From assembly GCF_042660705.1 (NCBI RefSeq), contig NZ_JBHSUQ010000001.1: a stretch of DNA of 64,000 nt; one strand, given 5' to 3'. Below, one piece after another: positions 19,615 to 28,471 of this stretch. Every line of letters begins with the position of its first letter. The first letter of the stretch is position 1. The notes beneath the pieces are model-generated. The model was not told the origin of the DNA and did no database searches. It saw nothing but the letters and a program-made list of their open reading frames with translations. The stretch comes from Undibacterium_A arcticum. Its GTDB lineage: Bacteria; Pseudomonadota; Gammaproteobacteria; Burkholderiales; Burkholderiaceae_D. A program made the translations under genes and the position numbers.

Positions 19615-20651
19615 ATGCGAAAGCCAATGATCATCGACTGTCACGGTCATTACACGACCGCACCCAAGGCACTGGAAGACTGGCGTAACCGTCAGATCGC
19701 CGGAATCAAGGATCCCTCTTCCATGCCGAAAGCATCGGAATTGAAGATCAGCGACGACGAACTGCGCGAGTCGATCGAGAGCAACCAGCTTAGGCTGATG
19801 AAGCAGCGCGGCAGCGACCTCACCATTTCTCGCCACGCGCCAGCTTCATGGCGCACCACATCGGCGACTTCAATGTATCGTCTGCCTGGGCTGCCATCTG
19901 TAACGAACTCTGCTATCGTGTCGCGCAGCTGTTTCCGGATCACTTCATCGGTGCCGCCATGTTGCCGCAGTCGCCCGGTGTCGATCCGGCCAGCTGTATT
20001 CCAGAGCTGGAAAAATGCGTCCAGCAATTCGGCAGCGTTGGCATCAACCTGAACCCCGATCCTTCTGGCGGTCACTGGACTTCGCCGTCGTTGAGCGATC
20101 GCCACTGGTACCCGATCTACGAAAAAATGGTGGAATACGACATTCCGGCCATGATTCATGTATCCACCAGTTGCAATGCCTGCTTCCATACTACCGGCGC
20201 GCACTACCTGAATGCTGATACCACGGCGTTCATGCAATGTCTCACCTCGGATTTGTTCAAGGATTTTCCGACGCTCAAATTTATCATTCCTCATGGCGGA
20301 GGCGCCGTGCCCTACCATTGGGGACGCTTCCGTGGCTTGGCGCAGGAACTGAAGAAACCCTTGCTGCAGGACCACCTGCTCAACAATATCTTCTTTGACA
20401 CCTGCGTCTACCACCAGCCAGGCATTGACCTGCTGACCAAAGTTATACCGGTCGATAACATTTTGTTCGGATCCGAGATGATCGGCGCGGTGCGCGGCAT
20501 CGATCCCGAAACCGGCCATTATTTCGACGATACCAAGCGCTACATCGAAGCATCGACTCAACTGAGCGATGAGGACCGGTACAAGGTCTACGAAGGCAAC
20601 GCGCGCCGGGTATTCCCGCGGTTAGATGCCGCACTTAATGCAAGAAAGTAA
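19615..20651 (+). CDS. ligJ: 4-oxalomesaconate hydratase (amidohydrolase type), frameshifted
   Basis: Amidohydrolase-superfamily hydratase of the LigJ type, adding water to 4-oxalomesaconate to give 4-carboxy-4-hydroxy-2-oxoadipate. The metal-binding HxH lies in IIDCHGHYTT at the N-terminus; other expected ligands are in IHVSTSC and IIPHGGGAVPYHWGR, and GSEMIGA near the end. The frame breaks at 19826-19828: TTT where TTTT would restore LTIFSPRASFMAHH. Combined length, about 345 residues, fits LigJ. It lies between the tautomerase and aldolase genes, in pathway order. The N-terminal part has a second, orphan copy at 22823. Confidence 0.85.
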
Positions 20652-20655
20652 GCTC

Positions 20656-21356
20656 ATGAACAACAACGATCTAGCAAATACCCTGGGAGTGGTCAAACGC
20701 AACATCATGCGTGCCGACCAGGCTGCCGTCGAAATTATCGCGTTTTGGCGTCGCCACCATTCACGAAGCCATGGGACGTGTCGGCCTGATGAAGCCATTC
20801 TTGCGACCCGTGTATGTCGGCGCATACGTGTGCGGCACAGCGGTGACGGTGCTGCTGCAGCCCGGCGACAACTGGATGATGCATGTGGCCGCGGAACAAT
20901 TGCAGCCCGGTGACGTGGTGGTAGCAGCAGTTACTTCGGACAATATCGATGGCTTTTTTTGGCGATCTGCTGGCCACGTCGTTCCGCGCTCGCGGGGCCA
21001 GGGGTTTGATCATTGATGCCGGCGTGCGCGATGTCAAGGAATTGACGGCCATGCAGTTTCCGGTGTTCTCCAAAGCGATCCATGCCAAGGGCACTATCAA
21101 GGCCACTCTGGGCTCGGTGAACATTCCAGTGGTGTGCGCCGGCGCCATGGTCTACCCGGGGGACGTGGTGATCGCCGATGACGACGGTGTCGTTGTCGTG
21201 CCTGCTGCCATCGCTCGGCAAGTGGCCGATGCGGCTGAAGCACGTGAGGCCAATGAAGGCGACAAGCGCGCCAGGCTGGCAGCCGGCGTGCTGGGTCTGG
21301 ACATGTACAACATGCGTGGGCCATTGGAAAAGGCCGGTTTGAAGTACCTCGACTAA
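20656..21356 (+). CDS. ligK: 4-carboxy-4-hydroxy-2-oxoadipate aldolase (RraA/HMG aldolase family), frameshifted twice
   Basis: Divalent-metal class II aldolase that splits 4-carboxy-4-hydroxy-2-oxoadipate into pyruvate and oxaloacetate, the last step of the 4,5-cleavage pathway. The protein starts MNNNDLANTLGVVKRNIMRA, continues in a second frame from about 20735 (RFGVATIHEAMGRVGLM) and in a third from about 20955 (FFGDLLATSFRARG), the latter at a T-run. GDLLATSFRARG followed by GLIIDAGVRDVKEL carries the conserved Arg-Asp pair of the family. The last ~125 bp of the gene and its downstream sequence are almost identical to the chimeric relic at 23185-23330. Confidence 0.82.
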
Positions 21357-21522
21357 AAGCGAATTCGGCAACAGTTGATCGTCCGGCAAAGTCTACAAAA
21401 AACTTGTTTCCCCGAAAAAATTAAAAAACCCCTGATTGCCTGAAAGGATGCGCGGACAGTTTGATTGCGCTTTCAACCAAATCAGGCACATCCAATAACG
21501 ATTGAATAAAGGAGATTCGACA

Positions 21523-22759
21523 ATGTTTAAGTGGTTCACAGAGCTTACAAAGTCCGAGAAACGCACCTTCTGGGCATGTTTCAGCGGCTGGGGGCTCGAT
21601 GCGATGGATACCCAAATGTATGCCCTCACCATCCCGACGCTGATCGCGTTATGGGGGATGACCAAGGGGGAAGCCGGAATTCTCGGGACGACCGTTCTCA
21701 TCATGGCCGCTATCGGCGGCTGGATTGCCGGCATCCTGGCCGACCGCTACGGCCGGGTCAGAATCCTGCAATTAACCATCATCTGGTTTTCGGCGTTCAC
21801 GTTCTTGTCCGCGTTCACACATTCGTTCGGGGAACTGATGTTCACGCGCAGTCTGCAAGGGATCGGTTTCGGAGGCGAGTGGGCGGTCGGTGCTGTCCTG
21901 ATTAGCGAAACGATCAACCCGCAGGTGCGTGGCCGGGTGGTCGGAGCGCTACAGGCCGGGTGGGCAGCCGGCTACGGCATCGCCGTGTTGGTGTCGACGA
22001 TTCTTTTCAGCTACCTTCCTCAGGATGTAGCCTGGCGGGTGTTTTTCAGTCTCGGCCTAGCACCCGCACTACTTGTTCTTTGGATCCGGCGCAACATCAA
22101 GGAGGCCCCGGTATTTGCCGAAGCGCGTCCAGATGCAAAAAAAGCAAATGTCTGGGAAGTCTTCCATGTTCCCAATAGGGCGACAACTCTCAAGGTCATC
22201 CTGCTGACATTCGGAATCTACGGTGGGAACTACGTGATGATCACCTGGTTGCCGGCCTATCTGAAATTGGTACTGCACCTTTCCATTGCAAACGTGGGTG
22301 GCTACCTCGCCATCAACATTCTCGGTTCCTTCGCCGGGGCGTTCCTGAATGGCTGGATGGCCGATGCCTTCGGACGGCGTAAGACCTTTATGATCATTGC
22401 CTGTTGTCAGGCCATCGCGGTCGCGGTTTATACGCTGACGCCGATCAACCTGACGGCGACACTTATCCTGGGATTTGTGCTGGGCACCTTGCAGTCGGGC
22501 ACGGCGGCAGGCACCGCTGCCTACATCGCCGAGCTTTCCGACCCGCATCCGCGGCTCGGCTCAAGGTTTGTGCGGCAATGCAGGCCGCGCGCTGGGAGCC
22601 TTCATGCCGACTATGGTGGGTATCCTCAGCATGAACATGGAGTTGGGGGCCGCCATGGGTCTTTGTGCCAGCGCCGCTTATTTCCTGGTGGTCCTCGCGG
22701 CTTTCCTCTTACCCGAGACCCGGGGACGCGATCTCCGCACGATCATGGTGGCGGGCTGA
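21523..22759 (+). CDS. MFS transporter, probably for aromatic acids, frameshifted
   Basis: Twelve-helix major facilitator permease of about 412 residues; the position in the cluster suggests uptake of gallate, protocatechuate or a related acid (inference). Visible MFS motifs: ADRYGRVRILQ after helix 2 and ADAFGRRKTF in the middle loop, plus IGFGGEWAVGAVLISE in helix 4/5. The start at 21523 follows AAAGGAGA at ideal spacing. The frame breaks at 22535-22537, where CTTTCC in place of CTTTTCC turns AELFPTRIRGSAQG out of frame; the remainder ends at 22759 with LPETRGRDLRT. One T restores the gene. Confidence 0.8.
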
Positions 22760-22822
22760 ATCTCGAGGCGGCGCGGGGGCGATGCTGTTGTGCCTGAAAC
22801 ATAGAATGAAAGAAATATTCTG

Positions 22823-23310
22823 ATGATTATCGATATTCATGGTCACTACACTACCGCGCCCAAGGCGCTTGAAGAGTGGCGCAATCGGCAAATCGCCGGG
22901 CTCAAGAATACTGCCATGAGATCTTCTTGCTACATCCTATCGAGCGCAAGTTGCCTGCGGCCTGATCACCGACGCCGGCGTGCGCGATGTCAAGGATTTG
23001 ACCGCCATGCAGTTCCCCGTATTCTCGAAGGCCATCAGTGCGAAGGGGACTGCGCGCGCGACTCTGGGCTCGGTGAATGTACCGGTGATCTGTGCGGACG
23101 CATTAGTCAACCCGGCGATGTCGTGCTGGCTGACGACGATGGCGTTGTCGTCGTACCGCGTGACGTGGCGGCCCAGGTCGCCGATGCGGCTGAAGCACGT
23201 GAGGCCAATGAAGGCGACAAGCGCGCCAGGCTGGCAGCCGGCGTGCTGGGTTTGGACATGTACAACATGCGTGGGCCATTGGAAAGGCCGGTTTGAAGTA
23301 CCTCGACTAA
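22823..23310 (+). pseudogene. Chimeric relic: hydratase (ligJ-like) start joined to aldolase (ligK-like) end
   Basis: The first ~29 codons (MIIDIHGHYTTAPKALEEWR) match the start of the hydratase at 19615, and from about 22965 the sequence matches the C-terminal half of the aldolase (LITDAGVRDVKDLTAMQFPV), in shifting frames. It is what remains of a second hydratase-aldolase pair after an internal deletion. The last ~150 bp, including non-coding sequence after the stop, are nearly identical to 21220-21370, while the upstream part differs more, which suggests gene conversion or recombination. One A of a four-A run is missing relative to the intact copy. Confidence 0.78.
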
Positions 23311-23357
23311 AAACGAATTCGCCAACAGTTGATCGATCCTTCCAATTCAGGAGCACC

Positions 23358-24281
23358 ATGAAATTCGAGATGACCCCCGGATGGCTGCCGTTTTATCCCG
23401 TGCCATCGAAACCCCGTTTCACGCTGCCGCCTGGCGCCGTGGATGCCCACTGCCACGTGTTTGGTCCAGGCGCCGAATTTCCCTATGCCCCAGAGCGCAA
23501 ATACACGCCCTGCGATGCATCGAAGGCGCAGTTGTTCGCTCTGCGTGACCACTTGGGCTTCGACAAGAATGTGATCGTCCAGGCCACCTGCCACGGCAGC
23601 AATAACCAGGCGATGATCGATGCGCTCAAACATTCCAAGGGCAGGGCGAGAGGGGTCGCAACGATCAAGCGCACGATCAGCGACGCCGAGTTGGAAGAGA
23701 TGCACGAGGCGGGCGTGCGCGGCACGCGCTTCAACTTCGTCAAGCGCCTGGTCGACTTCACGCCGCGTGAAGAACTGCTGGAAATTGCCAACCGCATTGC
23801 CCCGCTGGGCTGGCATGTGGTGATCTATTTCGAGGCGGTTGATCTGCCAGAGTTGTGGGACTTCTTCACCACGCTACCGACCATCGTGGTGGTGGACCAT
23901 ATGGGGCGCCCCGATGTGACCAAGCCGGTGGATGGCCCCGAGTTCGAACTGTTCGTAAAAATGATGCGAGAACATTCCAATATCTGGTCGAAAGTAAGTT
24001 GCCCGGAGCGCTTGAGTGTTTCCGGCCCGAGCGCGCTGAACGGCGAGCAAAGTGCCTACCGTGATGTGGTGCCATTCGCGAAACGGCTGGTTGAGACTTT
24101 CCCTGACCGGGTGTTATGGGGCACCGACTGGCCGCACCCGAATCTCGCCAACCACATGCCAGATGACGGCTTACTGGTGGATTACTTGCCGCGCATAGCC
24201 ACGACGGTTGAGTTGCAGCGCAATCTGCTGGTGGACAATCCGACCCGCCTATATTGGGGCAAGGAGGGAAATCATTCATAA
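23358..24281 (+). CDS. ligI: 2-pyrone-4,6-dicarboxylate lactonase
   Basis: Amidohydrolase-superfamily enzyme that hydrolyses 2-pyrone-4,6-dicarboxylate to 4-oxalomesaconate, linking the PDC branch to the hydratase and aldolase encoded upstream. 307 residues, full length. The LigI signatures are visible: VDAHCHVFGPG near residue 28, FVKRLVDF, VVDHMGRPD, and WGTDWPHPN with the catalytic Asp near residue 254. The ATG follows AGGAG. This gene is intact. In many pathways PDC is formed from 4-carboxy-2-hydroxymuconate semialdehyde or from gallate cleavage; the upstream enzymes are not in this window. Confidence 0.9.
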   Translation: MKFEMTPGWLPFYPVPSKPRFTLPPGAVDAHCHVFGPGAEFPYAPERKYTPCDASKAQLFALRDHLGFDKNVIVQATCHGSNNQAMIDALKHSKGRARGVATIKRTISDAELEEMHEAGVRGTRFNFVKRLVDFTPREELLEIANRIAPLGWHVVIYFEAVDLPELWDFFTTLPTIVVVDHMGRPDVTKPVDGPEFELFVKMMREHSNIWSKVSCPERLSVSGPSALNGEQSAYRDVVPFAKRLVETFPDRVLWGTDWPHPNLANHMPDDGLLVDYLPRIATTVELQRNLLVDNPTRLYWGKEGNHS

Positions 24282-24393
24282 CTCATGAGAATTGGGCCGA
24301 TCTTTAACTCTGCCAGCGACCCATTGGTAAAGCCTGCAGCGGCGCAGCACAGATAGTTACTAGCAAGAAATCTAAAATCAAGAGGAGACACTC

Positions 24394-25694
24394 ATGAGCA
24401 CGGACACATTCCATCTACGCAGTATTTCAGGCAGAGGACGACGAAGCTGGTACAAACAGCTTTGGGTCCAAGTGCTTTTTGCAATGGTAATCGGAATCGC
24501 GGTCGGGCACTACTACCCCGCCGCTGGCCAGAGCATGCAGCCGCTTGGAGACGCTTTCATCAAACTGATTCGCATGCTGATCGCACCAATCATCTTCTGT
24601 ACCGTCGTCCTCGGTATTGCGAAAATGGATGACATGTCGAAAGTGGGGAGAGTCGCAATCAAAACCCTCATCTACTTTGAAGTGATGACGTCGATAGCAC
24701 TGATCGTGGCGCTTGTAATCGTCAATCTCTGGCAGCCTGGCGTGGGCATGAACGTCCAGGCGTCCTCGCTCGATGCCGGATCAGTCAAAGGTTATGTTGA
24801 TCAGACCCATGCGCACGGAATTATTCCGTTTCTTATGAATATCATTCCTTCGACAGTAGTGGGCTCGCTCGCCGAAGGAAATATTCTGCAGGTCCTGTTT
24901 ATTTCGGTGATCTTCGGCAGCGCATTGATCGCCCTGGGAGAGCATGGCAAGCCCTTGGTCAATATTCTTGAAGTGGCCTCCAATGTTTTGTTCGGTGCTG
25001 TAGCAATTGTGATGTGGGCCGCACCGCTTGGGGCCTTTGGCGCCATTGCGTTCACTGTCGGTAAGTACGGCGCTGGCGCGCTTGTATCGCTGGGTAACTT
25101 ACTGCTCTGCTTTATGTGACATGCCTCATTTTCGTCTTCCTTGTGCTCGCCCCGCTATCGAAAATGTGCGGCTTCAGCCTTTTCAAACTGATGCGCTACA
25201 TCCGCGAGGAAATCCTGATTTGCTTCGCAACCACATCTTCGGAAGTGGTTCTCCCACGTATGCTGAAAAAGATGGAAAACCTCGGTTGCAAATCCAGCGT
25301 CGTGGGACTCGTTATCCCGACCGGCTATTCGTTCAATCTCGACGGTACATGCCTTTATCTCGCAACCGTCTGTGTGTTCCTCGCCCAAGCGACCAACACG
25401 CCGTTGGACATGTACCAGCAGATCGGACTCCTCGCCGTGTTGTTGCTGACTTCAAAGGGTGCCGCAGGCGTGGCCGGTGCCGCGTTCGTGGTCTTGGCCG
25501 CGACCCTATCGACGGTCGGATCGATTCCCGTCGCAAGCGTCGCACTGGTGTTGGGAGTTCACCGTCTGTTGGCCGAAGGTTTGGTCCCGACCAATCTGAT
25601 TGGCAACGCCGTTGCGACCATCATCATCTCGAAATGGGAAGGTGCACTCGACAAGGACAGGCTCGACCGAGTGCTCAATGGTCAACCCGAGTAG
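24394..25694 (+). CDS. dctA: C4-dicarboxylate transporter (DAACS family), frameshifted
   Basis: Inner-membrane dicarboxylate/cation symporter of the DctA/GltP family, about 433 residues. Family motifs: the serine-rich hairpin TSSEVVLPRML and GYSFNLDGTC with the substrate-binding Asn/Asp region; IRMLIAPIIFCTVVLGIAKM is the conserved N-terminal helix. The frame breaks at 25111-25113: TTT instead of TTTT in LLLCFYVTCLIFVF, so the first frame ends at once with TGA and the second continues to 25694. Context suggests uptake of a dicarboxylate related to the 4,5-cleavage pathway or its products. A GAGGAG ribosome site precedes the ATG. Confidence 0.83.
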
Positions 25695-25827
25695 GTGCAA
25701 ATTGTACCTAACTGGCCTCTTCTGCTGATGCAGTGATAAAGACCGCCAATGTTTCTTTATCTGTACACGCTTAAGATTTATCCCACCTGCATACGCGCAA
25801 TTCGCACCGGTTTGGCAACCTTCTGCT

Positions 25828-25991
25828 GACGGGCCTCTGCAGCTTCGCCTGCAATTGTCGGAATTGTGTTGGCGGGGCAGGGCATTGCCACGGTGTTTTT
25901 GATGTTTGCCTGTGTCGCCGTCGTAGGTGTATGCACGGCGTACCGAATGATTGAAACAACTGACCGTGCATTGGAGGACATCGCTCCATGA
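25828..25991 (+). pseudogene. MFS transporter C-terminal relic
   Basis: Within an otherwise gene-free stretch (25695-26078) one frame reads AIVGIVLAGQGIATVFLMFA and ends RALEDIAP at 25991. This is the typical last helix and tail of an aromatic-acid or sugar-type MFS permease. There is an in-frame stop at 25827 and no start. It is probably the remains of a second transporter gene of the cluster. Confidence 0.5.
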
Positions 25992-26078
25992 GATAGAACC
26001 GATAGGGTGATATGGCGGCACGCCGACCGTCAGACGTCTGGAATTCCAAAGCAAAAATAAATTATCCGAGGAGATGAA

Positions 26079-27107
26079 ATGAAAAAAATACATGTGGTGT
26101 CAAAGGCGGTCGCGGTTACTGGTCTCCTTTTAGGCTTTACGGCAAGCGATGCCGTTGCTCAGGCATCCGTACAAGTGTATGGCTTGGTCGGGGCATATGT
26201 AGGCAGCGCCAAACGCAGCGGTGACGCTTCATCCGTGCTTCAGGAAGGGGGCGGGGGATTGACCACTTCCTATCTCGGATTTAAAGGGAATGAAGATCTG
26301 GGCAGCGGTTACAAAGCCGTTTTTGCACTGGAAAGCTTCTTTCGTCCCGATACCGGCGAGCAAGGCCGCAGTGCAACCGACCCCTTCTTTGCACGGAACG
26401 CCTGGGTGGGCATCGAGGGTGGTTTCGGCAGAGTGACTTTGGGACGTCAAACCAATCCGACCTACACCAACATGGCTACGCTAAGCCCGTTCGGCTCTTC
26501 TGTCGTTTTTTCACCGCTGGTACTGCAATCGTTTGTCGCAACCTATGGCAGCGCCATTGTCGGCGACACCGTCTGGAACAACGTCATCGAATATACATCG
26601 CCAAATCTCGGAGGATTCAAAGGTGCGGCCGTGTATGGCTCAGGCGAAGTTCCCGGCCAACCCGGCATTGCCAACATGGGCCTGCACGGGAGTTACACCC
26701 AAGGCCCGTTCACTGCCGCGCTATCTGCTCAACGCGTACGCGTAAATACGCCTTCGTCTGCTGTCTCACAACAAGATGCTTATTTAGGCGGTGTTACTTA
26801 CGATTTCAAACTTTTAAAAATATACACATCATTGGAAAAGACGAGTTCGAGCTCAGGTATCGCTTCTAAAACGTACGATGCAGGTCTGTCAATTCCGATA
26901 ACAAAGAACGGTTCACTGTTAGCTGAAGTGGCAAGAACAAAAGTGAATGCGCCGAAGAATATTGAAACGGCGCGCACAACGGCGTCTATTGGCTACGACC
27001 ATTTTTTATCAAAACGTACCGATGTATATGCCATTTATGTGTTTGATAAAAAATCCAACGCCGGCTCTGCCGGGACAGTAGGAGTGGGAATGCGACACAC
27101 TTTTTAA
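26079..27107 (+). CDS. Outer-membrane porin (Gram-negative porin family)
   Basis: Trimeric 16-strand beta-barrel porin of the type abundant in Burkholderiales, 342 residues. A signal peptide is evident (MKKIHVVSKAVAVTGLLLGF, cleavage near VAQA). SVQVYGLVGAYVG is the usual first strand; a PEFF-like constriction region appears as FFARNAWVGIEGGFGRVTLG; the protein ends in GVGMRHTF with the C-terminal Phe needed for BAM assembly. GAGGAG precedes the ATG. Lying at the end of the aromatic-acid cluster, it may admit those substrates (inference), but general porins of this family also occur alone. Confidence 0.92.
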   Translation: MKKIHVVSKAVAVTGLLLGFTASDAVAQASVQVYGLVGAYVGSAKRSGDASSVLQEGGGGLTTSYLGFKGNEDLGSGYKAVFALESFFRPDTGEQGRSATDPFFARNAWVGIEGGFGRVTLGRQTNPTYTNMATLSPFGSSVVFSPLVLQSFVATYGSAIVGDTVWNNVIEYTSPNLGGFKGAAVYGSGEVPGQPGIANMGLHGSYTQGPFTAALSAQRVRVNTPSSAVSQQDAYLGGVTYDFKLLKIYTSLEKTSSSSGIASKTYDAGLSIPITKNGSLLAEVARTKVNAPKNIETARTTASIGYDHFLSKRTDVYAIYVFDKKSNAGSAGTVGVGMRHTF

Positions 27108-27130
27108 AGAATTGATGGCGTGGTTCAAAA

Positions 27131-27697
27131 ATGGCTTATTGGGATAACACCGACAATAGCGATCCTGCCGCCCCCGCCTCCTGCCGCGCATTATTCTGGG
27201 CGTTCGCCTGGATAGGCCTGTCTGGTTTCGGCGGCGTACTGCCGTGGGTACGACGGGTACTGGTGGAGCAGAAAAAATGGATGACGCCGGCCGAATTCAC
27301 CGAGCTGCTTAGTATGGCGCAATTGATTCCTGGCCCCATCGTTTCGAGTTTCACTGTAATGCTTGGGCGGCGCTACTTTGGCCTGAAAGGCGCTTTTTTC
27401 GCCGTCACGGGGCTGTATTTTTTTCCGCTGTGCATCATCCTGATTCTGGGTTACTTGTACCAGTCCTATGGCCAGCAATCGCTGGTCCAGCATATCCTGA
27501 ACGGGGTGAAACCGGTGTCAGCTGGATTGGTGATCGCTACCGCGCTCAAGCTCATCGCCAGCCTGCCGCGCGCGCTGCATACAGCACTCTTCGTGTTAAC
27601 TACCTTCATCTCCATCACGTTGCTGCACATTCCCCTCGTGCTCACGATGCTGGTACTGGCTCCGATCGCCATCGCAGCAGTATGGAAGCAACAATGA
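27131..27697 (+). CDS. chrA: Chromate transporter, first half (short-chain CHR)
   Basis: Short CHR-family membrane protein (188 residues), N-terminal-half type. SGFGGVLPWVRR and LIPGPIVSSFTVMLGRRYFG are the conserved CHR signature segments. Its stop overlaps the start of the second half (ATGA), so the pair would be made together and act as a heterodimer, as known for two-gene chromate transporters. Function as a chromate exporter is inferred from the family; some members are not tied to chromate. Confidence 0.85.
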   Translation: MAYWDNTDNSDPAAPASCRALFWAFAWIGLSGFGGVLPWVRRVLVEQKKWMTPAEFTELLSMAQLIPGPIVSSFTVMLGRRYFGLKGAFFAVTGLYFFPLCIILILGYLYQSYGQQSLVQHILNGVKPVSAGLVIATALKLIASLPRALHTALFVLTTFISITLLHIPLVLTMLVLAPIAIAAVWKQQ

Positions 27698-28218
27698 GTA
27701 TTTCTGAACTGAGCGATATGACCCTGCACATGGCGCTGCTGTCGCTGATGGCGATCGGCGGTGTCACTGCGGTATTGCCCGACATCCACCGCTATGTGGT
27801 GGATGCGCAAGGCTGGATGAGTAGCGAGCAGTTCGCCGCCCTGTTCGCGCTGTCTCAGGCGGCACCCGGACCCAATGCGCTGTTTATCACCTTGTTTGGG
27901 CTGCAGATGGCCGGCCTGCCCGGTGCGTTCGGCGCGACGTTGGGGATGTTTGGGCCTTCATCCCTCCTGGCCTATCACGCAGTCGGTTGGGCCGACCTGT
28001 TTGCCCATACCCGCTGGCTCAATGCTTTCCGCCGCGGCATGGCACCCATCACGGTCGGTCTGGCGCTCAGCAGCGGTGTCCTGCTGGCTCGGGCGGTTGA
28101 TACTAGCTTATCCAGTGTTGTTTTGACCGGCGCCACCGTGGTGGTGGTTCTAATGCGCAGCCGTTGGAACCCCTTGTGGCTGATCATCGCCGGCGCGCTG
28201 TTCGGCTTGGCAGGTTGA
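27694..28218 (+). CDS. chrA: Chromate transporter, second half (short-chain CHR)
   Basis: Partner CHR-domain protein, 174 residues, overlapping the preceding gene by 4 bases. Conserved segments: SLMAIGGVTAVLPDIHRYVV and LSQAAPGPNALFITLFGLQ, then further hydrophobic helices to the C-terminus GALFGLAG. Separate N- and C-type CHR proteins form antiparallel pairs in other bacteria, which fits this arrangement. No regulator gene (chrB) is adjacent. Confidence 0.85.
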   Translation: MSISELSDMTLHMALLSLMAIGGVTAVLPDIHRYVVDAQGWMSSEQFAALFALSQAAPGPNALFITLFGLQMAGLPGAFGATLGMFGPSSLLAYHAVGWADLFAHTRWLNAFRRGMAPITVGLALSSGVLLARAVDTSLSSVVLTGATVVVVLMRSRWNPLWLIIAGALFGLAG

Positions 28219-28471
28219 ATTTCACGCTCTGGTGCAAATTTTCCAGGCAGTTACACTTGCCACTTTTGAAGGGGACAAGACACGAAACGGAATTTTACGC
28301 ACGCTGAGCGTGACGGCTCGTGTTTAACGCCATTTTCGGCTCACATTGTCTGCAAATGAGCGTGCAATCATCCGAAGTGTCCGTAATCGGGGTGAAGCGC
28401 GACCTGCAAGAAAACAGCCAACATGCACCTTTGGTCAGAACCATTGCAATGCCAGTGGTCGTCGTCGGCAC

